Shown in pieces: positions 31,593-47,123 of a stretch of DNA of 64,000 nt (position 1 is its first letter; each line of letters starts with the position of its first letter). The position numbers and the translations under genes were made by a program. This DNA comes from Symsagittifera roscoffensis. Lineage: Eukaryota > Xenacoelomorpha > Acoela > Convolutidae. The notes beneath the pieces were generated by a model that saw only the letters and a list, made by a program, of their open reading frames with translations, made no database searches and was not told where the DNA came from. Location: contig NC_087064.1 in NCBI RefSeq assembly GCF_963678635.1, forward strand, positions 29,968,248 through 30,032,247, read 5' to 3'.

Positions 31593-31937
31593 GTTAATGA
31601 TATAGAAATCACCTTGTGTTATTTTAAATCGAACCAAAATCTAATCAATTGTGATTGAAGAGCTAATGTTTCAATAGCTAAATTAAGTTCTAACTGTCAT
31701 GTATTACAAAAACTTTTGCGAAGCTATATAATCTTTAGTTTCAGTGTGCCTAAGTCCAAAAAATCCTGGAGTTGCTCTACGCAAGTACGCCGCATTTATA
31801 ACTGTAAGTTCAAGCTAAAACTTCGTGGTATTTGAAAAGACTGCTTGTTATATTGATATTTTTTTTATTAAAAAAGCTTTGAATTTGATAATTAATGCCA
31901 CTACTAGCAGGTGAACATGAAATACTGTTGCAACAAA

Positions 31938-31943
31938 TTTATT
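31938..31943 (-). terminator. Polyadenylation signal of the dehydrogenase gene
   Basis: AATAAA on the minus strand, about 115 bases beyond the stop codon at 32058-32060, a normal position for a polyadenylation signal. Confidence 0.6.
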
Positions 31944-32057
31944 GCAGAAAGCTACCAATTTAATTGCCTGGTTTGAGAGTTTTTGAAATTAAAGCTTCGA
32001 TGTTTTTTCGAAATAGTTTTAGCAAAAGCTGATGGCATGTACTTCCATCGTATGCAA

Positions 32058-36177
<4,120 letters not shown>

Positions 36178-36299
36178 AGTTCTAGATTCCGCTGTTGTTC
36201 TAGAATATTCGGGAAGTTTTGACAGACTTTGATAGCCTAGGATAAATTTGTGAGCCAAAAGTGAACCAAAGTTTATCCAAGATTAAAGTCAAATGAATC

Positions 36300-38206
36300 G
36301 GAAAGATTGTTGCAGAGTTATTTGAAATTAGGCTTTGTTTATTGTAGTTCAAATTGAGTTCAGAATTTTTTCCAGATAGGAGACAAATCTAGATTATTGT
36401 TCCTACGCTTAGCGATACCTTGGTTAAACTGGTTTCGACTTCTAGGGTGGAGTTAAATAACCCTAACTACAAGCGATTGCACTATTTGTTCCAATTTCTT
36501 CTAGGTAATGGCCGACACGACTGTTTTCACGCAAGGGGCGGGTACAAATTGTTAGAAACACTAATCAATACTTTGTACCCTATTTTTACTTGCCTTAACC
36601 TAGATTTATTTATTTAAATAATATATATTTGACCCTATATCGTAATCATTATGTGATTTATAACATCAAACTGATACTTACGCCATGTGAGAGTTCAATT
36701 TAAAAAGTAGTTACGATCCAATTGTATCTAGGGCTACCAGAAGATATGCAAGCAGAACGATCAAATTAACAAATAGATTTGAATTTATTATAGTTGTGGC
36801 TACAAATCACCGAGAAAAAAATGATAAAAGTTAAGTTGTCAAATGTTCTATGAGGTTTAAACTTTTCCGCAGAAATGTGTTTGAGGTTTCTGGCTTGCCA
36901 CCAGTTTCTAAATTGTTTCGATGATTTCTTGGAACTGTTTCACGAAATCCATTATTGACCAAATAATTTAATATTTTTCTGAAGGTCCCTTTTACCAGCG
37001 ACAATGTGTGCAATAAATTTATGGATGAATAAGCTGAACTTTGTTTTTGGTCAAAAACACTATTTTTTTGGTCAAAAATTTTTAGAAAATGCTTAAAAAA
37101 CGTTTGTCATAAATAAACCGAAATCAAACAAATTAAGTTGCTTGCAAAAAAAACAGCCATCCCCTGCGAATGAAATTTTCTCTCACCTTTGACAATTTGG
37201 GGAACTTTATGGATCTTTGAGGGATAACGAGGAAAGGAGGCGTGCTCTGGTGGATTTGACAGCAAATAATGAACACTGGAAAGAATAAGTTCCGGATTTA
37301 GATGGACAAAGAAAGAGAATAAACAGTCCCCTCAAATGATAGAAGAAAGCTAATAATTAGAAAAAAAAGAGTTGGTTATGTAGTTCAATGGCCGTCTATA
37401 GGACAAAAATTGATCCCTAAGAGGCTGACACAATTGAGAAAACGTGAACAATTTTTTCCCTCAAAATCAACACGTGTAAAGATTGAAAAATGACCTCCTA
37501 TAAGTTGCAAAAATTACTGAATTGCAAATCAAATCGATTATTATTCATGACAATTGAAAATAAATTAATAGGCCCTTGGCCAGCTAGTTAGTGTTTTGAG
37601 GACAATAACAAATACATCTTAAATAATAATGATATTTAGAAAAGTAAATTTCAAAATATCCACTTTTTTGAACCTTGTTTGAAATTGAATTTGCTGGTTA
37701 AAATAGTCTCAATGACCTATAGTTTGCACTTTAAAACAAGTGTTCTGATAAAGTTCGTGCTGAAAGATTAGGATTTGATCCGGGATCTGTTTTATTTTGA
37801 CATTTTAAAACGTCTGAATTTGCTACTGGTTAAGATCGAATTCGAAGACTAATATCATAATTCAGATAGCATTGTTACAGCCATCCACTAAGACAAAAAT
37901 AGATATGCCAGCCGTTTCAGTTGCTGAGAAAACTGTCTAGAAATTTTTGGTTCAAATTTTCGGTTCAAAACAGCTTCTGAAAAAAGAAACAGTTCTTTTC
38001 AGACATGTCTCGCAGAATCGAATTTAATAAATCAACGCATGAGATTAAGTTATTAAGTTATGCATCATACTGAAGCCATATCAGTCGTCATCGGAGCTTT
38101 GTAAAAAATTTTGTGTTTGAAATTTTTTCTGCTATAAATCATGGATGTCCAGAAGCCAGTTAGGCGAACACCAATAAACATTTTCAACTTAATTGATGCA
38201 ATAGTT
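36300..38206. other. Intergenic, no gene seen
   Basis: AT-rich DNA upstream of the SDR gene. A 5' exon or promoter could lie here, but no clear TATA box or CpG-rich segment is seen. Confidence 0.45.
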
Positions 38207-38619
38207 CAGGGGCGGATCCAGGGGCGGATTTAGGGGGGGGGGGGACGTCTTTCCTTCAGGGATTCGACCCCCTGCCGACCCCTTTGTACTATTTTGAGAT
38301 ATCCATTTTTGGTGACGGACTCTTACATTTTTTTATAAAAGCGCAATCGGGGCCAATATATACCTATTTTAAGGGGGAGCGCGTGCCGAAAAAACGCGAT
38401 TTTTTTCAGCAAAATTTTCCAAAAAGTGCCTAAAAACGCCTATTTTGGCCTGTTTTTTCAAAACTTTGTCTGCGGCGCAGAAATTTTGACCAAAACAGAG
38501 TCTGTAGTGCTTTGAGAGAGCTCGGAAAACCAATTTGGTCGACCTCAAAAAAAAAACGAAAAAATTTTCAAATTGTTTTTGTAAATCCCCCCCTCGAGAA
38601 AATCCTAGATCCGCCCCTG
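38207..38619 (-). mobile_element. CAGGGGCGGA-family MITE, best-preserved copy
   Basis: CAGGGGCGGATCC at the left (the start is repeated twice: CAGGGGCGGATCCAGGGGCGG) and GATCCGCCCCTG at the right form terminal inverted repeats over 413 bases. The interior matches the complement of 31245-31592 (GGGAGCGCG, TTTTGGCCTGTTTTTTCAA, AAATTTTGACCAAAAC, TTTGGTCGACC). This type of end is common in non-autonomous DNA transposons of animals; the superfamily is not assigned. Confidence 0.75.
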
Positions 38620-40575
38620 ATAGGGATGGCAGTTCGTTACTGGGGATCAAAGGGGGATAGTAAAAGAGATTCATAGAGTGCTCATGCATTATCCTAATTT
38701 TGAGGCAAAACAAGAACTATGGAGGTGCAAATTGTTGTTCGAATTATTCTGAGTTACTATTCAGCTGTTCGCATATCCTATTTTTGCTGGAATATCGGAT
38801 TATTTTCTGGAGTGGCCAAAAAGCACGGCCTCTAAACATCTGCCACGAAAGGAAAGACGGCCACTAAACTATTATGAAACCCTTTGAAAAAAATACTTAC
38901 TAAATACTGTTTTCCTATGCCTCTTACGTTTTTTCTTTTCTAACCAATTAATTGTATAAATTTAGTGTATGCATTATTGCGACAAAGAAATATTGCAAAT
39001 GTTTTCTTTGAAAAAATGTTCTTGAGTTTGTTGTATTTCTATTTTGATTCATGGCTCAATTTTAGGTTATCCAAGTGTGTATTTCCCCTTAATGCTGGCT
39101 GACGGAAGTTCAATTTTTTTGGTCTGTTGAAGTTCCGAACTGTTTATAAAGTGGAGTCCGTTGTACCTCTGAAGTTATCAGACGACCACTCTGGTGGCAT
39201 TAGGCAGCAGTTTTCTGATTTCCAAAATTAGCTCTTACAGTATCATTTTTATCATGAATTGCAGAAACGCAATTCATTTTCCCGTCTTTTTGACAACCTG
39301 AGTCTATCTCTCACTTTGCATAGGCTATACATATTCGATCCTGATATAATTAAGGGCATGATATTTCCCTAAAGAGTGGGTAAAAATAAAATTTAGACCT
39401 TTTGGATATTTATTCGATCACGTTTATATCGCCCTGTCCCCTAAATCGATTAAGGACGGAGGATGATAACTTTGATCAAAAGCTGGAATTTTCAGCCAAT
39501 CCGAATCGACTAATTAAAGTGCCATCATAAGAGCCGACTGCTGTGCAAGTAACAAAGAATGTTCTCACCACAGCTACCACTGCAAAAAAAAAGAGTAAAA
39601 AAACTCAACGAGATGCGACATATCCATCGATTAATCTTAATAGTATGCTGTACCCTTCGTTAATATCGTACAGCATAAATAAAAGTTCAAGTGAAAAAAC
39701 GATCATCGTTGACCTGACGAGGCCGAGTATTCAGACATCTTGCCTAGACAGATGATAGTCAGAATGGACAGTTGTGAGTCGGAATAGACTGTTGTGAGTC
39801 AGTTGTAAGTCAAAAAGAAATACATGCCAGTTTTTCTTTGGAGAACTTAAACTTATTGATTGTTTATGATATCTGAATCACGACCAACAGGACTGCGATC
39901 CGATAACACTCCTGATCCCGACAAGTTTTCTTTGATGTTGTCAAAATCAGTAAAAAACACACATTGTGCCATTCTTAAGTATATGAAAGGGAGGGGAGGA
40001 TGTTGACTTGGTCTCATTTTGAAGTTGCAAAAAAAGATTATTCACAAACCTTGATATTCGGTTGGTGATGGTGCTTAGCTTTTAAGAATTTGCAAACTGG
40101 GCTTGCAAACAGAAGGCCGACTGATTTGAATGGCTAAGATGGTGCAACTAATCAGTCAATTTACTTTTGATAGACAGATTTTAAATATTCAGGCAATTGG
40201 GTCCGCTAAGCAAACAGTAGCGTGAACAAATTGTTGCTCTCTTAATCAGTCGTTTCTGACCGTTTTAATCTTTTTAGTCTCGGCAATTTTTTAGGACACT
40301 AGACTAAATTTGTTTATACGCGTAAACATTCAGGGTTCGGTGATAAGGGTTTATTTGAGTTATTGAGTTATTAACCTAAAGAGACAACTCTCTTAATACA
40401 ATTCGACAAACCGCGACATATTTTGTTATCAAACAATTATTCACAAATAGGGCGACTTAGCTATACTTCTAAGCCCCAGTTTGATCTCTCGTTGTCTAGG
40501 AACTTGAGACGACAGGGAAATCAACATACGGTACATTCAGACGGCATGAACAAATAAGGGCAAACTGACACTGCA
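38620..40575. other. Intergenic, no gene seen
   Basis: AT-rich. Around 39970-40015 lies an end of the CCAAGTTAACATC foldback family. A 70-codon open frame at 39543-39755 has no domain and is not supported. Confidence 0.4.
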
Positions 40576-40582
40576 CAAAATG

Positions 40583-40876
40583 GATCTACTTAACAATTTC
40601 CCCACCTGTTGTATCTACTAAGGAATCTCCCCCCTTCCTTGAAAGGGGGGGGGGGGAGATTGTTAAGTAGATTCCTGGGCATCTACTTAACAATTTCCCC
40701 ACCTGTTGTATCTACTAAGGAATCTCCCCCCTTCCTTGAAAGGGGGGGGGGAGATTGTTAAGTAGATTCCTGGGCATCTACTTAACAATCCCGCCCCCCC
40801 CCCCCCCCTATTGTATCTACTAAAGAATCTCCCCTCCCCCTTTCTTGAAAGGGGGGGGGGGTTGCTAAGTAGATCC
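40583..40876. repeat. Three tandem foldback units with G/C homopolymer tracts
   Basis: Each unit of about 95-100 bases starts ATCTACTTAACAAT, continues TTGTATCTACTAAGGAATCT and CCTTGAAAGGGGGG, and ends with the inverted copy ATTGTTAAGTAGAT. Units begin near 40584, 40681 and 40786; the third is the most diverged and ends GTTGCTAAGTAGATC. C and G runs of 9-15 bases differ in length between units. Confidence 0.85.
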
Positions 40877-40879
40877 CAA

Positions 40880-43800
40880 AAATGACATTGGAAAGTAACC
40901 AGTGTTAGCTCCACGGCGCTTACATTCTACACGAGAGTCTAATGCGTGTGATTCAGGTTTTGTCTCTAATTCCAGAGTTGTCTGGTCATAGAATTTAGCC
41001 AAAAGTTGGTTTTCATTTTTCGACTTTTCGGCTCAAATACGTGTCGGCCGAAATTGTGGTTCCCGTTCTGTCTTTCTTTTGGAATCTTGCAGACGTTCCG
41101 TTTGACCCAAATGAAGTTATTTGCAATGAACTAAAAATATTTTCAAAGTTGCGTCTGGAACTACAAACGGGAGCCTGGTAAGGTAAAACTTCGAGTCTGG
41201 GTGTTAAGAATATCTTTAAACTTTTCAATTAAAATCCCGAGCTTAACAAGATTTGTCAATGACCTATAACGTTTCAGTTATTTGGGTCACGGCATACGCG
41301 TAAAGATCACTTAAAGATAACTTCGAAATAAATGTGTCATCGAAGTAAAAAGTTTAACGAAACCAAGCTACCTAGTTAAATGCCCCACTCCGTCTCAGCA
41401 GCTAGTTAAGTCAAAATAGTTGGCGTTGGTTACTGAGGGTTGCAAATTGATAAAAATTTTTGAATAATGGCAAAGTTTTCAAATTAATGGCCCAAAAATA
41501 CAACTATTGGCCGTGTTTTTATCTATAAAAATATTAATGGCGATCCAAGTAACTATTGAGCCAAATGAACTGTACAAAGTCATTAGGTGACTAAATTTCC
41601 CTAAAGCAGGGGTAACTATGGCGTGGAAAGCAGGAAAATTTACGAACCGGTCATGACAAAACTAAGACCATGTTTGATATCAATCAATTTCAAAAAGATT
41701 ATTAAGAGGTTGTAGCGACTTGCATGTGTACCGCTTAGCATGTGCAATTGAAATAATTAATCAGTTTAATGCGGCACTCATCAGTTTGATATAAGACACA
41801 AGTTGCTAATATGAGACAAGAGTGCTCGCATCAGGGCGAAGCCCTGAATGTTCAAACTGCCTTATAGGTTCTCTGAAGCAGTGTTCGCTTTATAACAATT
41901 AATGAATTTTTCAAAACAAAAAGATTTTTTTTAAAATTTGGGATTGTTTTTAAAGCAATCAAACCATATAAAATACAAAGTGATAGATTTCGCTCCTAGT
42001 AACAACGCAATTACCGCCAATAACGTGCTTCAACCGATTTGGAGCGTTTTCTATGACAGATTAAATACACGCTTACGCGTTAATAGTGTAAAATATATCG
42101 CGCGTTAATTGTCCCAAACTGGCCAAAACGGCAATCTTCAAACCCCCATAACTTAACAAAAAATAGCAGAGGTAAAATATCTTTTTCAATTTGAGCTCAA
42201 GACAACAATATTTTTTGAATGATGTAAGAAACATCTGTCAAAAATGGCTAGATAAAAAGTAGAAATTTGTCTGAAGAAAAAACCACCCTGAGCTCAATTA
42301 TTTTTTCGAAAGTCGGAACAAAAAACAAACTCAAATCAAATTGCGCTACTAGCTGCACGCTAAGCGGCACGCAAGGAAGTAGACCATTTCCTATGATATG
42401 CAGCATGATAAAAGATTATATAAAATTCTCTTGTCTGCTTACAAGTTATAACAGAATTCAACGTTTTTCCTGCGTGAAAAAACCAACCTTGTGGCCTGCA
42501 AAGTTGATTAACATTGATTTGAATAGAATCTTTTATGGTTTTTGAAGAATAAAACTTTCACAGCAATTTCAATTCAAGATTTAAAAAAATCAGTGTCTAA
42601 TTGCTATAAAAGGACTACAAGACTGCTCGAATCGGGGAAAAACCCTGAGTCTTCCGGCTGCCCTTTAATTGGCCTGGAATAGTTTTTTGATAAATAAATA
42701 TTGTCAAAATTATGAAGTTTAGGCTGAAAATATCAAACTTTATATGTTAAATTTTGAGTCCTGTATTGGATTCATAGAATTAATTTGCCATTCACGTCGG
42801 AATGATTTAGTAGAGCGTGACAGTTTGCTACGAGTAAAATATAAAACAAGCAGTTTCGACAGACTCTTGGCAGGATACTATAATGGTGTGCACTTCCTTC
42901 TGATACTATACAGATCAAAGGATGATGCTTCTAGGAGGCAAAGCGTTTTGTCAAAATAGACCGAATAAAAAAACCACCCCGCGCACATATATACTTTGAT
43001 TTCTTCAAAAGTCGGAACAAGTGACTTTTCAAAAAAGTGAAAATCCATTTGAATCTGTATAAAGTGTATTCAAAAATTGAAGAGGTAAAAATTCATAAAA
43101 ACGTGTCCCGAACGATATTAAGAACCAAATGAGATTGATAGTTTTAGTGCTAAGAGTAGAGTTGTATTTTTTCTATTTTTCAATCTTCAAAAAAAGTTTC
43201 TAATTTATCTGTTTAAACTCGATTGCCATCCATGTTTTTAGCTGGACACCACTAATCAACCAAGCGTGCGATGCACGTTTTTTCAGCAACTCTCCTAAAT
43301 AGCAAAAGTTCCCTCAAAATTGCAGTTATATTGACGTTTTCCACTATTCTTTGAACTAATTGGTTTATTCACCAGCTCTCGAGAAAAGTCTTTTTCACCT
43401 AGAGTTTTTACTCAGAAGCTCTTCTGAAAAAAAAGAGGGATAGTTGTTGCAGAATTGGTCCGTTCAGACTTTGAAATATGCTTCATTATTAGTAAACAGA
43501 AAATTCTTCAAATTATTTCCTGTGATAGAATGCAGAAAAATGAATATACACAACCAAAACGTGATTTTCATGATTGACTCAATAAAAATTGTTTTCGAAA
43601 ACCAAAATGGTGTTCGCCCCCAATATGATCTTTGCTCCCAAGTTTGTCCCAAAATTTCATATTTCTTACAAGGAAAAAAACTATAAAAATAATTACAAGA
43701 AACACGGTCTGTTAATACAACAACTGTACAGAAAGTCATGTCAACAAAGTCTAACAAAGACAGAACAAATTGTAGAATTTTTTATACATTAAATCAAAAG

Positions 43801-43955
43801 GCAGCCAAATGCAACCCGTGGACTATGAGAAAGAAACAAAAAAAGAGAAGCAAGAAAAACTTTATGATAAATGTCTGAATAATTATGTATGAACCGGAAA
43901 AAATCCTTTTTTGCCCGAGGACCGAAACTAGCTAATAATATTAAGGGCCAACAAT
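40880..43955. other. Intergenic, no gene; two local repeat pairs
   Basis: Two short repeated blocks are visible. AAAACCACCCTGAGCTC...GAAAGTCGGAACAA (42280-42325) and AAAACCACCCCGCGCAC...AAAGTCGGAACAAG (42968-43021) are about 690 bases apart. GTGCTCGCATCAGGGCGAAG (41822) and GCTCGAATCGGGGAAAAACC (42632) share a conserved frame. Otherwise AT-rich with no supported ORF. Confidence 0.45.
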
Positions 43956-43957
43956 CA

Positions 43958-44935
43958 TGAGAAGTAAGTTATGACCTTTTGGAGTAATTTCACATAAGGT
44001 GCACCGTCTGTTCGTCACGCTATCTTATTTTCGGCCGGATAGATTCCTGCAACTTCTTAGTCTAATACCAATTTTAACCTTACTCTTTTATCTCCCAGTC
44101 CCAATAGATCTAGTGTATACTGGTTTTTGCGTATTAGTTCTTGGAGTTTTATCCAGAAGGAGAACAATTGAAGTGTAAATGTTAGAGATGGAATATGATG
44201 GGTTAGTAGTAACATTTTGTAAAGATAGCGAATTAGATTTATGTTCAATTATAAATACTTGTTTAGAGGATTTTTTAGTTTTAATTGTTTTTTGTAGTGA
44301 AGGACGGGTGATATTTCCTTCTGAAGGTGTGAGCAGTGACTTCTTGAAGAGGGGAGAGGTGTAGTTGTTTGTGTTAGATGGAAGAAGATTATTTCGTTTG
44401 TGTATCAAAGTGGGTCTCGTTGATCGTGGGTAGTCTTGGGTGATTGTGTCAAGACTTCTGGTCGATGTAATGATGTGAAGTTTGACTTCTCTGTGTGAAG
44501 GAACAAGTGATTAGGATTGGTATGTGAAATCAACATCGACATGGCCATTGGTCTGATTCAATGGGTTTCCTTTGCTGCGATCTTGGGTCCATACTTAAAA
44601 TCCTTGAGGGTCGTGACTACGGCAACAAACCATTCAGATTTGCCCTTGCAGGGTTGGAATGTAGTCGAGGTGTCATCTTCTTTGCTGCTCGTTCCTTGGG
44701 GCTCTAAGAATTCTTTGCATACTGCATTATATAATTAGATCTTGTTAGTTAAGTTGTTTTAGTTATGATTTATTATTAGTTACTATCCCAAAAGCGTTTT
44801 TATTTTAATTCGGTTATTTTAAAGAGTTGCTCACTCTGGAGCCACTCCTATCAAAAGTAGAGTATCAGTTTTGTAGTGCATGGTGTGGGCATGAACTTCG
44901 AGCGACGTCGTTCTGGTGGGTGAGGCCAGAAGTGG
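43958..44935 (-). repeat. LTR-like fragment, second copy
   Basis: Matches the putative 3' LTR at 47124 onward in order and orientation: CACGCTATCTTATTTTCGGC, ACTTCTTAGTCTAATACC, CATTGGTCTGATTCAATG, CAAAAGCGTTTTTATTTTA and TCTGGTGGGTGAGGCCAGA. The copies differ by many substitutions and small indels, so they are not two ends of one recent insertion. It runs into the palindrome at 44931. A truncated or solo LTR is likely. Confidence 0.55.
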
Positions 44936-45283
44936 ACTAATTTTAATGGTCTCTTTGTACAGAGTCTCGTTACGTGTTCAATCTTTTGTAATATTTTTAT
45001 TACGTGTTGTTTCTCTTTTTAGTTTTGGTAGTGTCCTTTTCTCAAAAACAGAATCATTTATTTGGTGTTGTCTTTCGACTTTTTTGTATTTTAATTTATC
45101 CAGTTTTTTTAAAACAAATTAAAATACAAAACAGTCGAAAGACAACACCAAACAAATGATTCTGTTTTTGAGAAAAGGACACTACCAAAACTAAAAAGAG
45201 AAACAACACGTAATAAAAATATTACAAAAGATTGAACACGTAACGAGACTCTGTACAAAGAGACCATTAAAATTAGTCCACTT
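44931..45283. repeat. Near-perfect palindrome, about 166-bp arms, 18-base loop
   Basis: The left arm (44932-45097) and right arm (45116-45281) are inverted copies differing at only 2 positions. The loop is ATCCAGTTTTTTTAAAAC. Just outside, GCATGAACTTCGAG (44889-44902) is also mirrored (45284-45297), but about 30 bases between it and the left arm have no partner on the right. The sequence is LTR-related, equivalent to about 48290-48500. It is either a real inverted duplication or a foldback artefact of library or assembly. Confidence 0.9.
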
Positions 45284-45299
45284 CTCGAAGTTCATGCTG

Positions 45300-46730
45300 G
45301 TACGGAGTCAAAAAACCAAAAAAAATTTTAAAAGATTTTTTTTTCGGTTCTTTATTTTTATAAACTTAAAGACAGTTTCTATTTGGATGAGGTTGCAAAC
45401 AGCTTTTCTAGGAGTGAAAAAAGTTTAAGTTCCAGTTGATATTAAGAAAGTAGAAGAATGAATACCACTCAAAGTTAAATATATCTCATCTTCAAATTGT
45501 CAGATGTGCAAATCGTTCACTTTTACCCAAAATTAACAGTTTTGGTTTTAAGAATAACTCAGCTTGCAAACTATGACACAATCATTGTTTAACAATATCA
45601 AATCTGATTTTGCTTCGAACCTTTTGAATGTTCAATGGGTTGAATCTCATTTTTTTTATACCAATATTTATTGATGAATTGTTTGTTATCAGATGTTTTT
45701 TTTTCAAAGTTGTGCTTAAAATTTTATTCGTGTCCATTTCTATCTGGTTGAAAATTTATAATTTGTCTAGAAAAAACGTCTCGACCTAGTAAAGATAATT
45801 CGAGTTTAAATAATTAGTATTTTCTTTTTTTAGCTACCGCCACTCTTGAGCAGAAATTGAGAACATTTTAGCTACTCCAAGTAGGTTTTTTGGTCTCAGC
45901 CATATTATTGTTTTGCCACATAAACCTGGCACTTCAGTCCTCGTTTCGAGAAAAATTCTTGGAAAACCAGCCTTGGACTCCTGAACCAATCCAGGAAGGC
46001 CAGGGCAAACTCTGAAAGATTTTGACAACGTTGTTTTAGTCATATCTGGTTCAGGGATGAACTTCCGCAAACAGGTAACCCGTGGTCATTTGCGAAATGC
46101 TTGTTTTATACAGAAATGGTTGTTAAAACTAATACAAGCACGGGGAAGGGCATTAGACAACAAGGTTCCATCGTAGGGAAGGAATATAGTTCAAAAATTT
46201 ACTGAATCGACCTGAATTGTCTTCCAGATGTCTTTCACAAATGATATAACAAAAATAACAAACTTTTAATTTTTGGCAAAATTTTTCAGTGATGATTTTT
46301 TTTAAATTTTTGAATTTTCAAATTATCATACATTGATCAAGGCATACATAAACACGCCATACAAAAGAAATAAGAATTTTCAGCGTTTTTGAAAAAAAAA
46401 TTCAAGTGAAAAAAAAAACCAATATTATCGTATCCAGGACTACGTTATGCACACAAAAAGTTAAATTTTGCATGAAAAACATTTTTTTTCAAAATTTTTT
46501 TGTTTGTACAAAATTCGATTTGCAGTTGAAAAAAAACTTAAAAAAGTTGTCGCCATCAAAAAATGCCAGTCATACAATTTTCATAGATGGAAATTGTATG
46601 GAAAGCATTTTTTTCAAAAAAATATTTGAATTCAGTTTTTTTTTATCACCAGTCTGTTCAACTGTTTTCAAAAAGCCGCAAAAAGGGTTTAAACTTTTTT
46701 CAATTGTTTTTCGAAAATGTATGAAAATTG
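45300..46730. other. Intergenic, no firm gene
   Basis: AT-rich apart from 45834-46075, where a minus frame of 78 codons (with VCPGLPGLVQESKAGFPRIF and CGKTIIWLRPKNL) has balanced composition. It could be a fragment of a gene or retroelement, but no family was recognised. Confidence 0.35.
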
Positions 46731-47006
46731 GGGTCTTATGCGTTAAGCGGCCCAAAATTAGGAAAATAGTCAGAAATTTTATTTCAAATTGAAAACACGT
46801 AATCAACATACAATTACTTCAGTTATTACATATTATACGAGCCAATCAGGATTAATATCAGTATCAACCGAAATGGCTGACCGAAATTACTTGATCAAAT
46901 AGTTGCTTGAATTTGATTGGCTAATACTAGCCAATCAGGATCAGTTTCAGTTTTAGTTTTCATTTTGCTTCAATTTTGATTTTTGAGCCGTTTAACGCAT
47001 AAGACC
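46731..47006. repeat. MITE-like element with GTCTTATGCGTTAA ends
   Basis: GGGTCTTATGCGTTAAGCGG at the left and GCCGTTTAACGCATAAGACC at the right form imperfect inverted repeats 276 bases apart. The interior holds GCCAATCAGGAT twice and an inverted GATTGGCTAA. Just outside on both sides is the short repeat ATTGTATGxxAAGCATTTT. Confidence 0.55.
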
Positions 47007-47009
47007 GGA

Positions 47010-47110
47010 AAATTGTATGACAAGCATTTTCTCCATACACTTGATGTATGGGTTTGTATGATAATGATTTTTGTTGTATGGAATTGTATGATAAGCATTT
47101 TCGGTGTATG
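47010..47110. repeat. Short tandem repeat of TTGTATGATAAGCATTTT
   Basis: AATTGTATGACAAGCATTTT, TTGTATGATAATGATTTTTG and ATTGTATGATAAGCATTTTC occur in succession; a related block lies at 46570-46610. Confidence 0.55.
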
Positions 47111-47123
47111 CAGGTCAACCCGG

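Noticed and set aside
44917-45122. 68-codon plus ORF
   Set aside because: Lies in the palindrome left arm and LTR-like sequence; no coding motif.
45834-46070. 78-codon minus ORF with balanced composition
   Set aside because: Looks protein-like, but no family, splice pair or neighbour supports it; kept only as a note in the intergenic entry.
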